DNA of 64,000 bases from Pseudomonadota bacterium. GTDB lineage: Bacteria; Pseudomonadota; Alphaproteobacteria; Acetobacterales; Acetobacteraceae. Numbering within the stretch: position 1 is the first letter of the stretch; each line of letters opens with the position of its first letter. The translations under genes and the position numbers were made by a program. Shown here piece by piece: positions 54,354-63,188 of this stretch. The notes below the pieces were generated by a model, which saw only the letters and a program-made list of their open reading frames with translations, ran no database searches and was not told where the DNA came from. Location of the stretch: contig JABBOH010000016.1 in the NCBI GenBank assembly GCA_019351895.1, positions 34,952 through 98,951 of the forward strand, given 5' to 3'.

Positions 54354-56468
54354 TCATCTGGGGTTGCTACTCAGCGGGACGCCGTAGGAGGTTGCCTGCA
54401 GTGGAAAGTTCATCGTCCGGGCGCTCCCGAGATCGCCCGCCATGTCCCAGCCCGCAGGCCAGCCGACAGCGGCGAAGTTGTCCGTCACCGCATCGCCGCG
54501 GCCGATCTGTGTCGAGCCGTAGGGGTAGAAAAGCTGGCAGGTGGCGGGCGCGCTCAATGGCGCGCTTGCAAGCGTGATCAGCAGATGCGTAGCGTCGACC
54601 CGTGTCGCGGCGACCGCGGCGATGATCGGCCCCGGGGAGGCAACGGTGCCGCCGTCCATCACCGCCCAACCGGCGCCCGTTTTCGCTTGCAGCGGCAGGA
54701 GGATGTCCGTCCCCTGATCTTGAACCAGCGTCAGCAGTATTTCGGTGCTGCTCTGCTGGTAGGCGTGGGCGATGGAGGGGCCCGACAACGGCATGCCGGC
54801 GGGCACCGTAGCGAGAGTGTCGGAGATGCCGGCGGCGAGCGCCGCGCGGGCTACGACATGGGTTCCGCGCAACCCGAAATTCGCCTCATCCGTCTCGTCC
54901 CGGTGCTGCGGATCGCCACCGCTCCAACTTCCGGCGGCGGGATCGTAGACGGCACTCAGCGGAACGCTGTCCGCCGTCTGTGCGGCAAAGATGCTGATGT
55001 TCTGCGCGGGGTCGGCCGCGAGATCGGCGATGCTTTCCCGCACCATCTGCACGCCCGCATCCGCCTCGTAGGGGATGGCGTTCCACATCAGCAGCGGCAG
55101 CTGAGCCGCCGTCCGGCCGAGCATTGCGCGCGTCAACGCGGCCAGCCGCTGGACCGTCGCTGTGTAGAGCGCCTTCTGCGAATAGGGCGCCGTACTGTCC
55201 TGTTCGGTCCAGGGCCAGACGACGGCCGCGACATCGCCAAGATCGCCGGGGCTCGGGATCGCGGAGGCGCCGGTGAGATAGGCTTCGGTGGCCAAACCGT
55301 CGGCCCCCAGGCTCCAGGTCGACGGATCCGAGCCATCGCCAGGATTGGTGAGGAAGGTGCCCTGGCCGACGCCCGGCGGAAACAGCGGCGCCGTCGAGTT
55401 GGAGATGGGATGGCCGTTGACCTGCGTGTAGCGCGCCGGGCTCAGATAGCTGCCGGAGGGCTGGAAGATGATGTTCCCGGCCAGTGCACCGAGATACCAG
55501 GCGAGACCGTTCGCCATCAGTTGCGCGCCGCCGGAGGCGACGAAGTAGCTGGAGTTGGACTGTCCCATGATGAGGAGGCTGACCCCGCGGCGCGGGCCCA
55601 GCATCCAGCGCCCGCCGCAGGCGATCAGGGTCGCCATGTCGGCGGCGTCCAATGCGCGTTCCCAGCCCGCCATCTCATGGAACCACAGCTGCGCCGCGCC
55701 CTGCAGATCCATCTCATGCATCAAGACGACTGGTCCGCTCACGCCGGGGGCAAGCTGGTTGGCGATGGCGCTTGCGACCTGCACCCCGTCGAGCCAGACA
55801 TCGACGCCGATGCCGGGCGTATTGCGCAGAATGACGGCATGGGTGTGCCGGCGTGTCACGGAAGTGGAAAGATCAACTGCTTCGGCCGCTGGGAACAGCG
55901 TGAGCGCACTGCCCGTCGTGGAGAGCGACAGGACGACGACACCATTGACGCAGATGAGGGCGACGGGATTGCCATTCACCGCGTATGTACCTTGCCGCAG
56001 GTTCGGGCGGCTCCACACCAGCATGCGCGTCCAGGCGACGTCCGGCGCGAGCGTGAGGCTGGGCAGTTGCAGCCCGGTGTCGGGGTCGAGCGTCGGCGCA
56101 TAGGTGGCGGCGGCACCGTTGGTGGACTGCGCGATCGGTGCGCCGAGGCCGCCGAGCAGCCGGTTCAGCCGGGGTGTCGCGATCAGGGCTGCCGGAGCGA
56201 CGGCAGTGCCGGTGTAGTAGTGGTAGGGCGTCATCGGCTGGTTGTTGCCGGATTGGTCAGCGAGGCTCGTGACGGCGACGTTCCAGGCGGCGGGCGTGCC
56301 CGCGTCCCACCAGCCGGAGAGGCCTGAGATAGCGGCGGGCGTGGGACCCGCGAAACCACTCGCCGGAGGGGGTGTTGTGCCGCCGCCGCCACTACCACGA
56401 CCCAGTCCGGTCAGCAGCGGGACGCCGGAGGAGATCAGCAGCGGGGTGCTTGGACCGGCGAGCAGCAT
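54354..56468 (-). CDS. Tail fibre-like protein with predicted SGNH/GDSL esterase domain
   Basis: A 704-residue protein. After a short Gly/Pro-rich N-terminus, residues about 45-290 resemble a LamG/concanavalin-type binding domain (LSGWWDAGTPAAWNV, WFHEMAGWERALDAADMATL). From about 295 to 600 comes an SGNH hydrolase-like domain: GQSN (302-305, putative Ser304 nucleophile) and a later NFGLRGTHVVA, which could supply the His. A C-terminal beta-rich domain follows. Such modules in phages usually bind and deacetylate surface glycans. ATG 56468 overlaps the sheath stop as ATGA. The enzyme call is inference from motifs. Confidence 0.65.
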   Translation of the reverse strand: MLLAGPSTPLLISSGVPLLTGLGRGSGGGGTTPPPASGFAGPTPAAISGLSGWWDAGTPAAWNVAVTSLADQSGNNQPMTPYHYYTGTAVAPAALIATPRLNRLLGGLGAPIAQSTNGAAATYAPTLDPDTGLQLPSLTLAPDVAWTRMLVWSRPNLRQGTYAVNGNPVALICVNGVVVLSLSTTGSALTLFPAAEAVDLSTSVTRRHTHAVILRNTPGIGVDVWLDGVQVASAIANQLAPGVSGPVVLMHEMDLQGAAQLWFHEMAGWERALDAADMATLIACGGRWMLGPRRGVSLLIMGQSNSSYFVASGGAQLMANGLAWYLGALAGNIIFQPSGSYLSPARYTQVNGHPISNSTAPLFPPGVGQGTFLTNPGDGSDPSTWSLGADGLATEAYLTGASAIPSPGDLGDVAAVVWPWTEQDSTAPYSQKALYTATVQRLAALTRAMLGRTAAQLPLLMWNAIPYEADAGVQMVRESIADLAADPAQNISIFAAQTADSVPLSAVYDPAAGSWSGGDPQHRDETDEANFGLRGTHVVARAALAAGISDTLATVPAGMPLSGPSIAHAYQQSSTEILLTLVQDQGTDILLPLQAKTGAGWAVMDGGTVASPGPIIAAVAATRVDATHLLITLASAPLSAPATCQLFYPYGSTQIGRGDAVTDNFAAVGWPAGWDMAGDLGSARTMNFPLQATSYGVPLSSNPR

Positions 56469-58405
56469 CAGGCCACCGCCACGCTGCCGGAGACGGCGTG
56501 CACAGCGCCGTCGACGGTCGCGACCCAGCCGTAATATCTGCCAGCCGTCCCAGGTGCGGTGAGATACGCGCCATAGAGCGCGTCGCCGTTCGATTGGGCG
56601 TTGACGTAGACGCCGGCGATCCACGCGGTGGGCGGAACGGTCGAGGATACCGACCAGCCGAACTGGATGCTGGCGGTGCTGCTGCCGGGAGCGAGAAGGG
56701 CGTTGACGCCGATATTTCCTTGGGCGGTGGTATATGTGCCGCTCGGAGGCGTCTGGAAGCTGAGGGTCGTCGTGCCACCCGAGCCTGTGCCGCCGCCTGA
56801 ACCTGTGCCGCCACCCGCGCCGCTGCCGCTGCCGCTGCCGCTGCCGCTGGAGCCGGAGCCGCTAACGGCGGCTCCAGTGGCGGTAACGAGCACGCTGGCG
56901 CCGCCGTCGAGGTTCACCAGGAACTTTTCGTTTATGCCCTGATAGCGAATCTGGACGTCGGCCTGTACATAACCCAGAGCCAGCCGCGTCTTCGGATTAT
57001 TCGCGGTATCGCAGAGCACGGCGAAAGGCGTCGTCCCGTCGGTGCCCCCGAGTAGACCCTGGCTTAAAAGCCCCGATAGGAAGCCCATGAGCGTGCTGCG
57101 GATGTGGCGCAGCAGCGCCGCATTGATCACCTGTCCGACATAGAGGCCCATCCCGGCCGCGAGCGTGACCGCGATGTAGTTTGTCAGGCGCGTATAGTTG
57201 TCGCCGTTGATCGCAGGGTCGCTGCTGCTGTTATGGCCGAGCCGCAGCGTCCAGATCGCCTGACCTCCGGCGCCCGGATTGGTGATGAGATCGATCCCGG
57301 CCTCGAACAGGGCGCTCAGTTCCGCAGCGCTGTAGGCGCGCGCGACGCCGGAACCCGGCAGGCCGACGGTCTGGCTGCCGGCGATCGCGAAGATCGGCTT
57401 GTTGAGCCCAGACTGCTCTGGGGACAGGTTGGAGAGGCGCCCGGCGGCGAAGGCCTGAGGACTGACCAGCCGCTGCGTCTCGTTGGCCGCGTCCCACCAC
57501 CAGAGCCAGTCGCCGAACAACAGCTTGACAGCGGGGCTGTCGATGCCGGCCGAGGCCTTGGTCGCGATGGCCGAGCCCATTGTCTCGCCCGCAGGGCCTG
57601 CCACGATCGCATACAAGCCGTCGGCGGCGGCGAAGCCCTCCACATCTGGCCACTGGCTCGCATCGGTGCCGTCACAGAGGTCGAGGATGGAGCAGCCCTG
57701 GCCGCTCAGCGCATACATCCCGCGATAGGGCTGGGTCTCGCTGCCGGTGAGGCTCGCCGCGCTCATGGCGGTCGCCCCGTCAAGCCCGCCGCCGAGGGTG
57801 TAGCTCGCGGTGGAGGGGGCCGTCGTCCCTGCGGCGGCGGCAGCCGTGACGTAGGCCGAGCCGCGTGCGGCAATCTGGCCGGCGCCGGTGTTGATCGCCA
57901 ACACCAAAGCAGCCCAGAAGCCCGCGCCCGTTCCCTCGATATTGTCGAAGCGCTCCAGCGGCAGGCCCGGTATGCCGATGGTGGCGGCCCAGCTACCGGC
58001 TTTGCTGCCCGCATCGAGCTTGACCGTGATCGCGTCGCCGAGAGCGCCGGGGTGAAGTGCCGTGAAGGTGATGCAGCCGGCGGGTCCAGCGCCGGTAGCG
58101 GCTGCCTCCGTGCCGTCGGTCGCGCGGACGCAGACGAAGGCGGACGCGCCTTGCTGCGCGGCGACCGCGACATGCGTTCCCATGTCGAACATCCGGTTCA
58201 TCACCGGGCCGAACGCCGCGGCGTACTCTGCCATGCTGCCGAGCGTGACCGGCGTGCCGATTGGCCCCCAACTCGCTGAACCGACGACGCCGATGATGTT
58301 GCTGGGGACGCCATTGAGCGATACCGCACGTGGCGGCACGAGTTGGACGTACAGATCCGGCACGACCAGCGCGGTCGTGTTCAGGGCGCCTTGTTGCGTG
58401 ATCAT
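56468..58405 (-). CDS. Phage tail sheath protein with C-terminal extension
   Basis: A 645-residue contractile tail sheath subunit. The N-terminal NGVPSNIIGVVGSASWGPIG and the C-terminal core with GHNSSSDPAINGDNYTRLTN, then YIAVTLAAGMGLYVGQVINA, match the family. The usual sheath core ends near residue 510 (RYQGINEKFLVNL). It is followed by a Gly/Ser linker (SGSGSSGSGSGSGSG) and a 101-residue beta-rich domain also present on the fibre encoded at 58501-59595. Contractile sheath implies a myovirus-like tail. Its stop overlaps the esterase gene start. Confidence 0.9.
   Translation of the reverse strand: MITQQGALNTTALVVPDLYVQLVPPRAVSLNGVPSNIIGVVGSASWGPIGTPVTLGSMAEYAAAFGPVMNRMFDMGTHVAVAAQQGASAFVCVRATDGTEAAATGAGPAGCITFTALHPGALGDAITVKLDAGSKAGSWAATIGIPGLPLERFDNIEGTGAGFWAALVLAINTGAGQIAARGSAYVTAAAAAGTTAPSTASYTLGGGLDGATAMSAASLTGSETQPYRGMYALSGQGCSILDLCDGTDASQWPDVEGFAAADGLYAIVAGPAGETMGSAIATKASAGIDSPAVKLLFGDWLWWWDAANETQRLVSPQAFAAGRLSNLSPEQSGLNKPIFAIAGSQTVGLPGSGVARAYSAAELSALFEAGIDLITNPGAGGQAIWTLRLGHNSSSDPAINGDNYTRLTNYIAVTLAAGMGLYVGQVINAALLRHIRSTLMGFLSGLLSQGLLGGTDGTTPFAVLCDTANNPKTRLALGYVQADVQIRYQGINEKFLVNLDGGASVLVTATGAAVSGSGSSGSGSGSGSGAGGGTGSGGGTGSGGTTTLSFQTPPSGTYTTAQGNIGVNALLAPGSSTASIQFGWSVSSTVPPTAWIAGVYVNAQSNGDALYGAYLTAPGTAGRYYGWVATVDGAVHAVSGSVAVA
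56820..56849 (+). repeat. Five tandem CCGCTG hexamers in the sheath linker
   Basis: CCGCTG is repeated five times exactly. On the coding strand this encodes the Ser-Gly linker between the sheath core and its C-terminal domain. Six-base units keep the frame, so slippage would change linker length without breaking the protein. Confidence 0.85.
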
Positions 58406-58500
58406 GGGGCTCTCGATTTTGCGGAGGATGTTCGGGCGGCCGCGAGGGGTTGTGCCGTGGCCTCGGCGGCGCGGTCAGGCGAAGCGGGAGCTATCGTCCC

Positions 58501-59595
58501 TTACGCAACGACGATCGAGGCGGTGATGGCCGAGGCAGCGCCCCCGACCGCTTGCGCCCAGCAGTAGTAGGTTCCGGCCGTTGTCGGCATCGTGACATAG
58601 GCGCCCCAAAAGGTGTCCCCGTTGCTCTCGGTGTTGACGAGGGTCGCGGCTGTCCAGCTTGACGGGGCGACCGATGCCGAGGTGGAGAAACCGAACTGCA
58701 GCCCCGGTGCGGCGTTGCCCGGATGCAGCGTCCCACTCACGCCGATATTCGCTTGACCCGCAGCGTAGCTGCCGGATGGGGCGGTCTGAAAGGTGACGGT
58801 GACGCCCGAAGGAGTGGAGGATCCGCCCGAGGTCACTGTGGACCCGCCGGATGTGACCGTGGACCCGCCGGAACTCACGGCGGAGCCTCCGGAGGTTGGC
58901 GAGGCAACAGTCGGGCTGTCCGCCCAGAAGACGATATTGCCGCCCGAGTAGGTGATGGCCACCAGCCGCGCCGCCATCTGTGCGGGTAGGGCGTTGGCGC
59001 CCGAACCGACCGTGATGCCGGACCCCATCGTCACCGCGCCCGCCGACAGGTTCACCACGTCGCAGACGAAGCCGGGACCCATATTGGCGAAATTCGCCGT
59101 CAGCGTCAGCGGCTGGCTGCAGACCAGGATGGCACCGTTATGCGCGGTCGCGTCCAGAACCGTGTTGGTCGTGAGCTCCACGACGCGCGCCGTCGCTATC
59201 GGCAGCTTGCCTTCGATGTAGCTCCAGACGGCCGCCATCGTCTGCCGGACGAGCGCGGCCCCGCCCTGATCGACGGCGAGTGCATCCGTGTCCTTAGGCG
59301 GCGCTCCCGGCAACAGCTGGTTCACGGTCTGACCGCCGAGGAGCGTGTCCAGCGCATCGACCGAGATGGTGCCTGAACTGAGCACGAGGCCCGCGCCGAT
59401 GCCAACCGTCTCCGGACCGCCGGCGCCGAGGGAGATGCGGCCGAGCAGGCTGCCCGTGGGCGTGAGGATGGCCGGTTGCTGCCCCGCGAGGAGGCTTGCG
59501 AGCGTCACCGCATTGGTGCCGGTTCCCTGGTCTATGGGTATGGTATCGGTGGGCGACAGCGGTCCGGCCGCCGGAAGGCTGGCAATCGTCGGCAT
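58501..59595 (-). CDS. Phage tail fibre-type protein with shared terminal modules
   Basis: A 364-residue virion protein. The N-terminal part (PTIASLPAAGPLSPTDTIPI, then SLLAGQQPAILTPTGSLLG) matches the N-terminus of the 851-residue spike encoded at 60136-62691. A short middle domain follows, then a linker of three SGGSTVT-type repeats and a C-terminal 101-residue domain that aligns without gaps to the sheath C-terminus (49 identities counted by hand). ATG 59595 has GGGAGC upstream. The likely role is a baseplate- or tail-attached fibre; receptor specificity unknown. Confidence 0.7.
   Translation of the reverse strand: MPTIASLPAAGPLSPTDTIPIDQGTGTNAVTLASLLAGQQPAILTPTGSLLGRISLGAGGPETVGIGAGLVLSSGTISVDALDTLLGGQTVNQLLPGAPPKDTDALAVDQGGAALVRQTMAAVWSYIEGKLPIATARVVELTTNTVLDATAHNGAILVCSQPLTLTANFANMGPGFVCDVVNLSAGAVTMGSGITVGSGANALPAQMAARLVAITYSGGNIVFWADSPTVASPTSGGSAVSSGGSTVTSGGSTVTSGGSSTPSGVTVTFQTAPSGSYAAGQANIGVSGTLHPGNAAPGLQFGFSTSASVAPSSWTAATLVNTESNGDTFWGAYVTMPTTAGTYYCWAQAVGGAASAITASIVVA
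58831..58893 (+). repeat. Three 21-base repeats in the fibre linker
   Basis: Units at 58831-58851, 58852-58872 and 58873-58893 share TG(T/A)GACCG-type starts and CCGCCGGA or CCTCCGGA ends. They encode Ser-Gly-Gly-Ser-Thr-Val-Thr-like heptapeptides between the fibre's middle and C-terminal domains. The third copy is diverged. Confidence 0.75.
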
Positions 59596-59671
59596 GTCGT
59601 GCTCCCGCGCGCCTCGCCGCTTCAGGACGAAGCGCGAGCTGAACTATCGAAATCTGGTACGTGATCCGCCG

Positions 59672-60043
59672 CTAGGCGGCCGGGGCGACCGACATGGGGG
59701 TCACCCCGTTGCCTGGAGCGGAGGTCAGCAGATAGGTGGCGAGCGCGCCGACAGCCGCGATCGTGACCGTCGCCTCCGGTCCGTACTGCGTGATCGCGCT
59801 GCGAGCCGTGGCGTCCAGCGTCCTCGCTTCTGCGATGACCACGCCACTCGGGGTCGGTGTTGCTTCGTAGACCGCAAGCGCGCTCTCTGCCACGCTGAGT
59901 GCCGTGTTGGCGTAGGTCACGGCCTTGGTGACTCCGGCGGAAGCCGCGGCGGTATCCGCGGCGAGCGTGCCGGGTAAGGACGGGCCCGCGCAGCCGGTGA
60001 GGGCCAGAGCAGCGGCGACCGTGATGGTCAGGCTACGGATCAT
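59672..60043 (-). CDS. Phage-block lipoprotein
   Basis: A 123-residue predicted lipoprotein. The signal peptide SLTITVAAALALTGC ends in the lipobox LTGC with Cys17; the mature part is Ala/Thr/Val-rich and probably helical, ending in a second hydrophobic stretch (TIAAVGALATYLL). Two ATGs lie six bases apart; GAGGA is at the right distance only for the second, ATG 60043. It could be a spanin-like outer-membrane lysis protein or a superinfection-exclusion lipoprotein. No family recognised. Confidence 0.6.
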   Translation of the reverse strand: MIRSLTITVAAALALTGCAGPSLPGTLAADTAAASAGVTKAVTYANTALSVAESALAVYEATPTPSGVVIAEARTLDATARSAITQYGPEATVTIAAVGALATYLLTSAPGNGVTPMSVAPAA

Positions 60044-60135
60044 GTGCATGGTCCTCGGGTTGATCCTGCCGGAACGGCAGGATGGAGCCTTGGGTGAGGA
60101 GAGGGATGCCGGAAGTTGATCGGGCATCTATCAAA

Positions 60136-62691
60136 TCAGGCGAGTGCGACCCAGCCCTGGGCACCAGTGCCGGTTTGCTTGATCCAGAAGATGCTGCCCG
60201 CGGCGCCGGTGAGATTTCGGTAGTCCGATCCGGGGGGTGCCACGACCACGCCGGTCGGCGCGCCCGCGCCGATAGTCGTTGTACAGCCGGCGCCCTGCGC
60301 GTCGTTGAGCCATCGCACGCTGCCGCTGCCCGCCGGATGCAGGCGCAGGTCGCCCGTGACACTACGCAGGGTCACGCTTCCGTCGCCGAGCGGCGTCACG
60401 TAATCCGTCTGCTGATAGCGGCTCGCGTACCAACCCTGGTTCAGCCCCACCCATTCAATTTCCGAATTGCCGGGTGTCGTTATGGCAACGCCGGACCCGG
60501 TGGATTGTGGCGGATTGCTGCCGGCCGCTGCCCATTGCACCGGCACGCTGCAGAAGACCCGGAGGCGGCGATTTGCCGGCACGGGCACGCCGACAAAGGC
60601 CGTGGCGCTTGCGCCCGAACCTCCGCCGCCACTCAGGATGACGGTCGGCGGGGCGGTATAGCCCGAGCCGAGCGCGTTCATGCGGAAGCCGATCACGATG
60701 CCATTCGTGATGAAGGCGGTCGCTGTCGCGCCGGAACCACCGCCGCCGCTGAAGGTGACGGTGGGCGCTGTAGAGTAGCCGCTCCCGCCCGCGGTGAGGG
60801 TGAGGAAGGTGACATAGGGCGCGTAGTTGACCGCGTTCAGCGAGCGGATGCTGGCGACGGGGCTTCCCGCGCTCAGGATGGTGATGGCATCGGCCATGTC
60901 GGGAAAGATCAGTGTGTAGAGACCGCTCACCGGTCCTGCAGCGGAGAAAGCTGGGTCGGCGAAGTGTAAACTCTTAGCGCCGTTGAGCACGTTGCCGTCG
61001 ATCGTGACGCTGTTGGTGAGTGGCAGCAGACATAGGCTGAGATCGGCACCCGTGGCGGTGATGAAGTTGTTGCGGGACACCTGCACGTTCTGCGGCCCGT
61101 CGACCAACAGGATGCCGCCTCCGCCCGGCGGCATGTCGATGAGGTTGTCGCTTATGGAAACGTCGACGGACGGGACACCGATGGGAGCGCCGCTGGCGTT
61201 GGTCTCGTTGTTGTAGATCACGATCCCATAGTAGCTTGCAGCGAAGATGGAGTTGCCGATGATCCGCGGCTCCCGCGCGCCGCCGGCGTTGATGGCGATG
61301 CGCGAGGTAGTGACCATATTGCCAGCAATCTGGGTGAAGTTCGCCGCGCCCGCGTCGATGCCGAATCCGAGGTGGTTGCTGACGATGTTGGCCGTGACCG
61401 AGCTTGCCCAGGCGTTGGCGAGAATGCCGCCGTTGTTGGCACTGGTGCCGCCGTTATTGTAGACGACGTTGCCGTGGATCAACAGGTTGTAACCCTGCGC
61501 GACGATCCCGTATTCTGTGTTGTCGTGGCATATGTTACTGGAGATGACGCAAAGAGCGCCATCAGCCGTCTGGTTGGTGATCGCCGCCGGGGACGCATAG
61601 GATGTCGCGTAGTCGCCGACGAGGATACCGATCTGGTTGTTCCGGCATTGGTTTCCGACGATTGCCGCTAGCCGTGACTTCAGCAGATGCGCCGGGTCGA
61701 TGTAGTCGACATAGATGCCGGCGCCGCTGTTGTCGTGAAGGTGGCATGCATTGACCGTCAGGCCATCCGCCGCGGCGCAGCTGATGCCGTTCGCGTTGCC
61801 ATAGGCCTCGCAGCTAATCACCGTGTGCCGCGACGGGCTGGGGTCCGAGGTGTTGAAAGCGAGCCCCGCGCCGCCGACGGCATTGGCGAAGGCGCAGCGC
61901 TCGAATGTGGAGCGGAGGCAGCCGGCCGCGACGGTCACGACGTTGTTGCCGCCCGACAGCCCGCTATTGCCGTCGAAAAGGATCCCCTCTGCATGGATGA
62001 GAGGCGCCGTCAGCGTCAGCCAGCTTGGGCTTCCGGTTTGCGTGAGGCGCCGCACTGTCGTCTTGCCGGCGACGCCGACCAGGGTGATGCAGCTCCCACT
62101 GGAGAGCGACAGCGCGCCGTTGACTATGTAGGTTCGGGGGCCGAGCCGGATCGGCAGACCTGCGTGCACCGCCGCCGCGAAAGCGGCGGTATCGTCGGTG
62201 ACCCCGTCGCCCAGGGCGCCGAAATCCTCGACCGACACAGTGTCGCCGAGGTGCGCCGCGAGTGTGCGCGATGAGGTCCCGCCGCTCGAAAGGGCGTGCA
62301 GCAGTGATGCATCGAACCCCGGTAGTGTCGCGAGGCTCGATAGGAAGCTCGTGTAGGAGATCGCCTGGGCGACGCCGTTCTGCGACAGGGGCACAAGATC
62401 CGTCGGCGCGGGCGCGACGCCGCCCGGGAGTCCATCGATGGCGAAAGGTGCCGGGGCCGACAGCGTACCGCCGGCCAACGTGAGGTTGCTGCCGACGGCG
62501 ATGGAGAGCGGGCCGCTCGCGCTACTGCCGCTATTGCCGAGCAAGGCGCCCGGCGGCACGGAGATTGCCGGCTGCAGGCCGGCCAGAAGCTGCCCCCGTG
62601 TGACCTTCCGGGCGCTTCCGCTCTGCGACGCCAGCATCTCGTCGGTGTCGGCGCTGGCGACCGCCGACTGCAGCTGATCGATTGTTGGCAT
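60136..62691 (-). CDS. Tail spike protein with right-handed beta-helix
   Basis: An 851-residue tail spike. The N-terminus (PTIDQLQSAVASADTDEML, SLLAG-type LLAGLQPAISVPPGALLG) is shared with the 364-residue fibre and probably anchors to the baseplate. From about residue 150, SVEDFGALGDGVTDDTAAFA opens a pectate-lyase-type right-handed beta-helix with many short Val/Ile/Asn repeats to about 600. Two tandem GSGYxxxPTVxxSGGGGSGA repeats (about 640-710) follow, then a C-terminal domain. It likely binds or cleaves a host surface polysaccharide. Weak Shine-Dalgarno before ATG 62691. Confidence 0.82.
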   Translation of the reverse strand: MPTIDQLQSAVASADTDEMLASQSGSARKVTRGQLLAGLQPAISVPPGALLGNSGSSASGPLSIAVGSNLTLAGGTLSAPAPFAIDGLPGGVAPAPTDLVPLSQNGVAQAISYTSFLSSLATLPGFDASLLHALSSGGTSSRTLAAHLGDTVSVEDFGALGDGVTDDTAAFAAAVHAGLPIRLGPRTYIVNGALSLSSGSCITLVGVAGKTTVRRLTQTGSPSWLTLTAPLIHAEGILFDGNSGLSGGNNVVTVAAGCLRSTFERCAFANAVGGAGLAFNTSDPSPSRHTVISCEAYGNANGISCAAADGLTVNACHLHDNSGAGIYVDYIDPAHLLKSRLAAIVGNQCRNNQIGILVGDYATSYASPAAITNQTADGALCVISSNICHDNTEYGIVAQGYNLLIHGNVVYNNGGTSANNGGILANAWASSVTANIVSNHLGFGIDAGAANFTQIAGNMVTTSRIAINAGGAREPRIIGNSIFAASYYGIVIYNNETNASGAPIGVPSVDVSISDNLIDMPPGGGGILLVDGPQNVQVSRNNFITATGADLSLCLLPLTNSVTIDGNVLNGAKSLHFADPAFSAAGPVSGLYTLIFPDMADAITILSAGSPVASIRSLNAVNYAPYVTFLTLTAGGSGYSTAPTVTFSGGGGSGATATAFITNGIVIGFRMNALGSGYTAPPTVILSGGGGSGASATAFVGVPVPANRRLRVFCSVPVQWAAAGSNPPQSTGSGVAITTPGNSEIEWVGLNQGWYASRYQQTDYVTPLGDGSVTLRSVTGDLRLHPAGSGSVRWLNDAQGAGCTTTIGAGAPTGVVVAPPGSDYRNLTGAAGSIFWIKQTGTGAQGWVALA

Positions 62692-62695
62692 GCTG

Positions 62696-63187
62696 TCAGC
62701 TTTCGATGAATATCGGTTTACCGGTCTGGTCCAGCAGCGGCGCGCCGGATTCCGTCACGAGTTCGGTCCCGAGCGGTGGCTCCGCCGAAAGCGGAAGGCA
62801 CGGCAGCATCACGGTCCGCTGAAAGCTGCGTCCGGCCAGCGTCCCGATGGCGAGCGTCACGGCATAGGTCGTGCCGCTCTGCCCTGCACTCAACCAGAGG
62901 ATGGCGAGCGAGCCGTTGCTGCTGCTGGACGCGAGCGTCAGATCGCCCGCGAGGTCGGGCGTGATCGTCACGTTGAGGAAGGCAATGCTGTCACCTTCGT
63001 CTCCGCAGATCGCCGGGGTGATGTCGTAGACATAGTCCAGCATGTCGGCTGGGTCCTTGGCGGGCCATGCGGCGGCACTTCCGGGCGGCGTCGGCGGCCA
63101 CACGCCCCGCGCGCGGGGCGTGAAGCCACTGATGGTGAGCGTGCGGGCGGCGCTCGGCTTCCACGAATGCAATGCGAGAGTTGACAT
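62696..63187 (-). CDS. Phage fibre-tail adaptor protein
   Basis: A 163-residue protein matching the fibre-tail adaptor family. Marks are WPAKDPADMLDYVYDITPAI (a KDPxDxLDY block) and SAGQSGTTYAVTLAIGTLAG RSFQR near residue 125, with the usual beta-sandwich pattern. It would link the fibre proteins to the tail. ATG 63187 follows a GGAA-type site; the longer frame to 63256 overlaps the Gly-rich fibre gene. It is followed by the spike on the same strand. Confidence 0.75.
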   Translation of the reverse strand: MSTLALHSWKPSAARTLTISGFTPRARGVWPPTPPGSAAAWPAKDPADMLDYVYDITPAICGDEGDSIAFLNVTITPDLAGDLTLASSSSNGSLAILWLSAGQSGTTYAVTLAIGTLAGRSFQRTVMLPCLPLSAEPPLGTELVTESGAPLLDQTGKPIFIES

Positions 63188-63188
63188 T

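Noticed and set aside
57104..58279. Plus-strand frame of 391 codons opposite the tail sheath
   Set aside because: It is antisense to a recognisable sheath protein, with shadow composition.
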